In this document: positions 62,393 through 64,000 of the stretch, piece by piece
How positions within the stretch are numbered: the stretch's first letter is position 1
How the letters are laid out: each line of letters begins with the position of its first letter
NCBI RefSeq assembly: GCF_041435015.1
Contig: NZ_CP107989.1
Span: 6,696,001-6,760,000 of the forward strand
Direction: 5' to 3'
Length of the DNA: 64,000 bases
From: Streptomyces canus
GTDB lineage: Bacteria; Actinomycetota; Actinomycetes; Streptomycetales; Streptomycetaceae
The notes under the pieces: model-generated
What the model was told of the DNA's origin: nothing
What the model saw: only the letters and a program-made list of their open reading frames with translations
Databases searched by the model: none
Made by a program: the position numbers and the translations under genes

Positions 62393-62825
62393 GCCTCATG
62401 AGGAGCCGCGGCTCTCCCGCTCCGAAATACTCGGGGTCGGGGGCACCTTGCGCGACGAACCCGAGGGATCTGTACAGCAAAATGGCCGAGCCGTTGTCGG
62501 GCTCGACCGTCAGCCAGATCTTGTGCGCGCCCTCGGACCGTAACCGGCTCAGTATCGCCATCATCAACCGGCGCCCCAGCCCGTTCCTCCGCAACTCGGG
62601 GGTGACCCCGAGACTGATGATCCAGCTCAGCGCGTTGTGCGGCGGTGAGGCGAGGACATAGCCGTGCAACCGGAGCTCGCTGTCCTCCACGACGAGCAGG
62701 TGGTCGCCCCAGATGTCGAAGTACTGCCTCAGCACAAAGAAGGGATACGGCGCCGAAGGGAAAGCCTCGGCGTCGATGCGGGCGAGCTCGGGGAGATCTT
62801 TCTCCTCAACTGCTCTGATCCGCAT
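62382..62825 (-). CDS. GNAT-family N-acetyltransferase
   Basis: A 147-aa GNAT. MRIRAVEEKDLPELARIDAEAFP at the start (split by residue 20), the acetyl-CoA-binding LGVTPELRRNGLGRRLMMA near residue 75, and the C-terminal NGSAILLYRSLGFVAQG are diagnostic. The architecture resembles RimI-type protein or small-molecule acetyltransferases; target unknown. ATG 62825 has a GGGGAAAAG upstream. It is divergent from the methyltransferase gene. Confidence 0.85.
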   Translation of the reverse strand: MRIRAVEEKDLPELARIDAEAFPSAPYPFFVLRQYFDIWGDHLLVVEDSELRLHGYVLASPPHNALSWIISLGVTPELRRNGLGRRLMMAILSRLRSEGAHKIWLTVEPDNGSAILLYRSLGFVAQGAPDPEYFGAGEPRLLMRLTP

Positions 62826-62905
62826 CCGCTTTTCCCCGGATATAGGAATCATGTGACAATTCATACCCTGGCTGACCGGGTGCATGTGAGCTGGTACATT
62901 GAACC

Positions 62906-63652
62906 ATGACCTCGCTCAATGGTGACGTGGCCTGGGATGACTTCAATCCCAGGGAATACAATAGGCGCAACTATCTCTTCAGACACCCGGACGACGAAGA
63001 GATCCTTTCTCTGGTTCGCGATCACTTCAGCGATCATTTTCGAAAAAGTTCCGGTCGGGTTGGTTCCGGTATTGACGTGGGGGCCGGTCCGAACCTCTAT
63101 CCCGCCCTCGCCATGCTTCCCTGGTGCGACAGGATCACCCTCCTCGAACGTTCGCTCGGCAACGTGCGGTACCTCGGAGAGCAGCGCGACTCCTACGACG
63201 GCATGTGGGACAAGTTCTGGGACGTCCTGTGCAAGGAGGAGGCGTACCGCGCGCTCGGTGTGGACCCCAGGGTGCGTTTCAGGGAGGCGGTCGATGTCCG
63301 GAAGGGCGACATTTTCGACCTTGGTGGCGGAGCGGAGCGCTGGGATCTCGGGACGATGTTCTTCGTCGCCGAGTCGATCACCGAATCGCTCGATCAGTTC
63401 CGGCTCGGAGTGGCCTCCTTCATGACGGCCCTCAAGCCCGGCGCGCCCTTTGCCGCCGCTTTTATGGAGAATTCAAAAGGTTATTACGTGGACGGTCGGA
63501 AATTTCCCGCGACCAGCATCGGGAAGAGGGGCGTCAGCAGTGCCCTGAAAGGCTACGCGGACGGTGCGAACATTTATCGACTGGGCACTCCGGATGATTT
63601 GCGTGAAGGATATACGGGAATGATTGTTGCTTGCGGCCGCCGGAACGGCTGA
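62906..63652 (+). CDS. SAM-dependent methyltransferase, NNMT/PNMT/TEMT-like
   Basis: A 248-aa methyltransferase. It begins AWDDFNPREYNRRNYLF, and the SAM motif GIDVGAGPNLYPALAML is near residue 55. Motif IV region is WDLGTMFFVAESITESLDQF. This is the nicotinamide/phenylethanolamine/thioether N-methyltransferase group, found in Streptomyces in copies next to variable genes. Codon use is less G/C-biased than in the rest of the window (AATTCAAAAGG-like stretches near 63470), suggesting a different history. ATG 62906. A further gene starts 46 bp downstream. Confidence 0.85.
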   Translation: MTSLNGDVAWDDFNPREYNRRNYLFRHPDDEEILSLVRDHFSDHFRKSSGRVGSGIDVGAGPNLYPALAMLPWCDRITLLERSLGNVRYLGEQRDSYDGMWDKFWDVLCKEEAYRALGVDPRVRFREAVDVRKGDIFDLGGGAERWDLGTMFFVAESITESLDQFRLGVASFMTALKPGAPFAAAFMENSKGYYVDGRKFPATSIGKRGVSSALKGYADGANIYRLGTPDDLREGYTGMIVACGRRNG

Positions 63653-63697
63653 CTGTTTCCTTTCTTCGGTGACGGGTCTGTGTGAGGGGCATGGGGT

Positions 63698-64000
63698 ATG
63701 CAGATCAAGCCACGTGAATGTCTTCTCGAAATCTGGCGTTCGGTCGCCCGCCACTCCTTCCGGGACGGCGTGTGGGACTGGGGGGAGTGGGGGCGTCGCA
63801 GCAGCGTGGCCGATGCCGAGCGGCTGCTCTGCCTCCTCTACCCGGCCACTGAGATCCCCGCCTTCCGGCTGGACGACCCGGACACCACTCAGCGGGACGT
63901 CATGGAAGCCCTGAAGCGGATCGGAGATGCCGCCGATATTCCCGGCGGCATCGTCGGGATCCTGGCCGAGTTCATGGAGGGCCACCGCGGAGGCGACCTC
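63698..64000 (+). CDS. Unrecognised protein, 5' part (cut by window edge)
   Basis: An open frame of 101 codons running to the window end. ATG 63698 has GAGGGGCATGGGGT upstream. It begins MQIKPRECLLEIWRSVARHS and continues FRDGVWDWGEWGRRSSVADAERLLCLLYPATEIP in adjacent parts, with a soluble, Trp-rich N-terminus. I do not recognise a family with assigned function. It follows the methyltransferase by 46 bp on the same strand, so the two are probably one operon. Confidence 0.7.
   Translation, partial: MQIKPRECLLEIWRSVARHSFRDGVWDWGEWGRRSSVADAERLLCLLYPATEIPAFRLDDPDTTQRDVMEALKRIGDAADIPGGIVGILAEFMEGHRGGDL

Overview
The window is actinobacterial chromosome, almost certainly Streptomyces: very high GC, G/C-ending codons, frequent GTG starts and ATGA/GTGA stop-start overlaps. 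Protein content is typical of that genus (LepA, HrcA/DnaJ2, RsmE, PhoH/YbeY/CorC, Era, LeuA, a tricorn-like protease, SigE-type sigma factor and many two-component proteins). Both ends cut genes: the first 21 bases are the start of rpsT on the minus strand, and the last 303 bases are the start of an unrecognised gene.

Layout. 1-4.3 kb: rpsT start, lepA, long-chain acyl-CoA ligase. 4.3-11.1 kb: an orphan receiver protein and a giant soluble poly-HAMP hybrid histidine kinase, divergent from a kinase/GAF/PP2C phosphatase protein. 11.1-19.7 kb: hemW, DUF3097, an MBL-fold enzyme, the CIRCE-controlled hrcA-dnaJ2 pair, nitronate monooxygenase-like enzyme, rsmE, a VOC protein and a lipoprotein. 19.7-26.4 kb: tricorn-like protease, HIT protein, RNase Z, probable adenine deaminase, MFS exporter. 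26.6-31.2 kb: an IclR regulator divergent from a D-glucarate catabolic pair (kdgD-gudD), then a PfkB kinase. 31.5-37.7 kb: a lone FAD-binding subunit, phoH interrupted by an intein, ybeY, corC, a YjbR protein, and a decayed MFS/regulator pair. 37.8-44.2 kb: a cytidine-deaminase-like protein without zinc ligands, a three-gene WxL-type cell-surface module, amt-glnK with GlnR-like boxes, then era. 44.2-50.2 kb: a regulator/epimerase pair, a beta-glucosidase/sugar transporter operon, and an M4 protease with an emfourin-type inhibitor. 50.2-57.3 kb: leuA behind a leucine-rich leader peptide, a TerB-like protein, and an MMPL transporter followed by a NarL-type two-component pair. 57.3-64 kb: a DapA-family lyase, anti-sigma/sigma pair, a small phosphatase, a class A beta-lactamase, a glycosidase-like secreted protein, GNAT, and a lower-GC methyltransferase plus truncated gene cassette.

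The most notable observations are: (1) the PhoH intein, which starts with Ala and carries the Trp-Cys-Thr signature of class 3 inteins plus two LAGLIDADG motifs; (2) a family of about 55-bp hairpin repeats found at five of the six convergent gene junctions with a real gap, one copy of which encodes the C-terminal tail of a membrane protein; (3) a WxL/DUF916 surface module, a system known mainly from low-GC Gram-positives, whose two secreted-protein genes have look-alike promoters; (4) a 65-bp perfect duplication of the dnaJ2 3' end. Regulation can be read directly at several genes: CIRCE at hrcA, a concentric double palindrome at kdgD, tandem GlnR-like boxes at amt, and a Leu-codon leader with hairpin at leuA.
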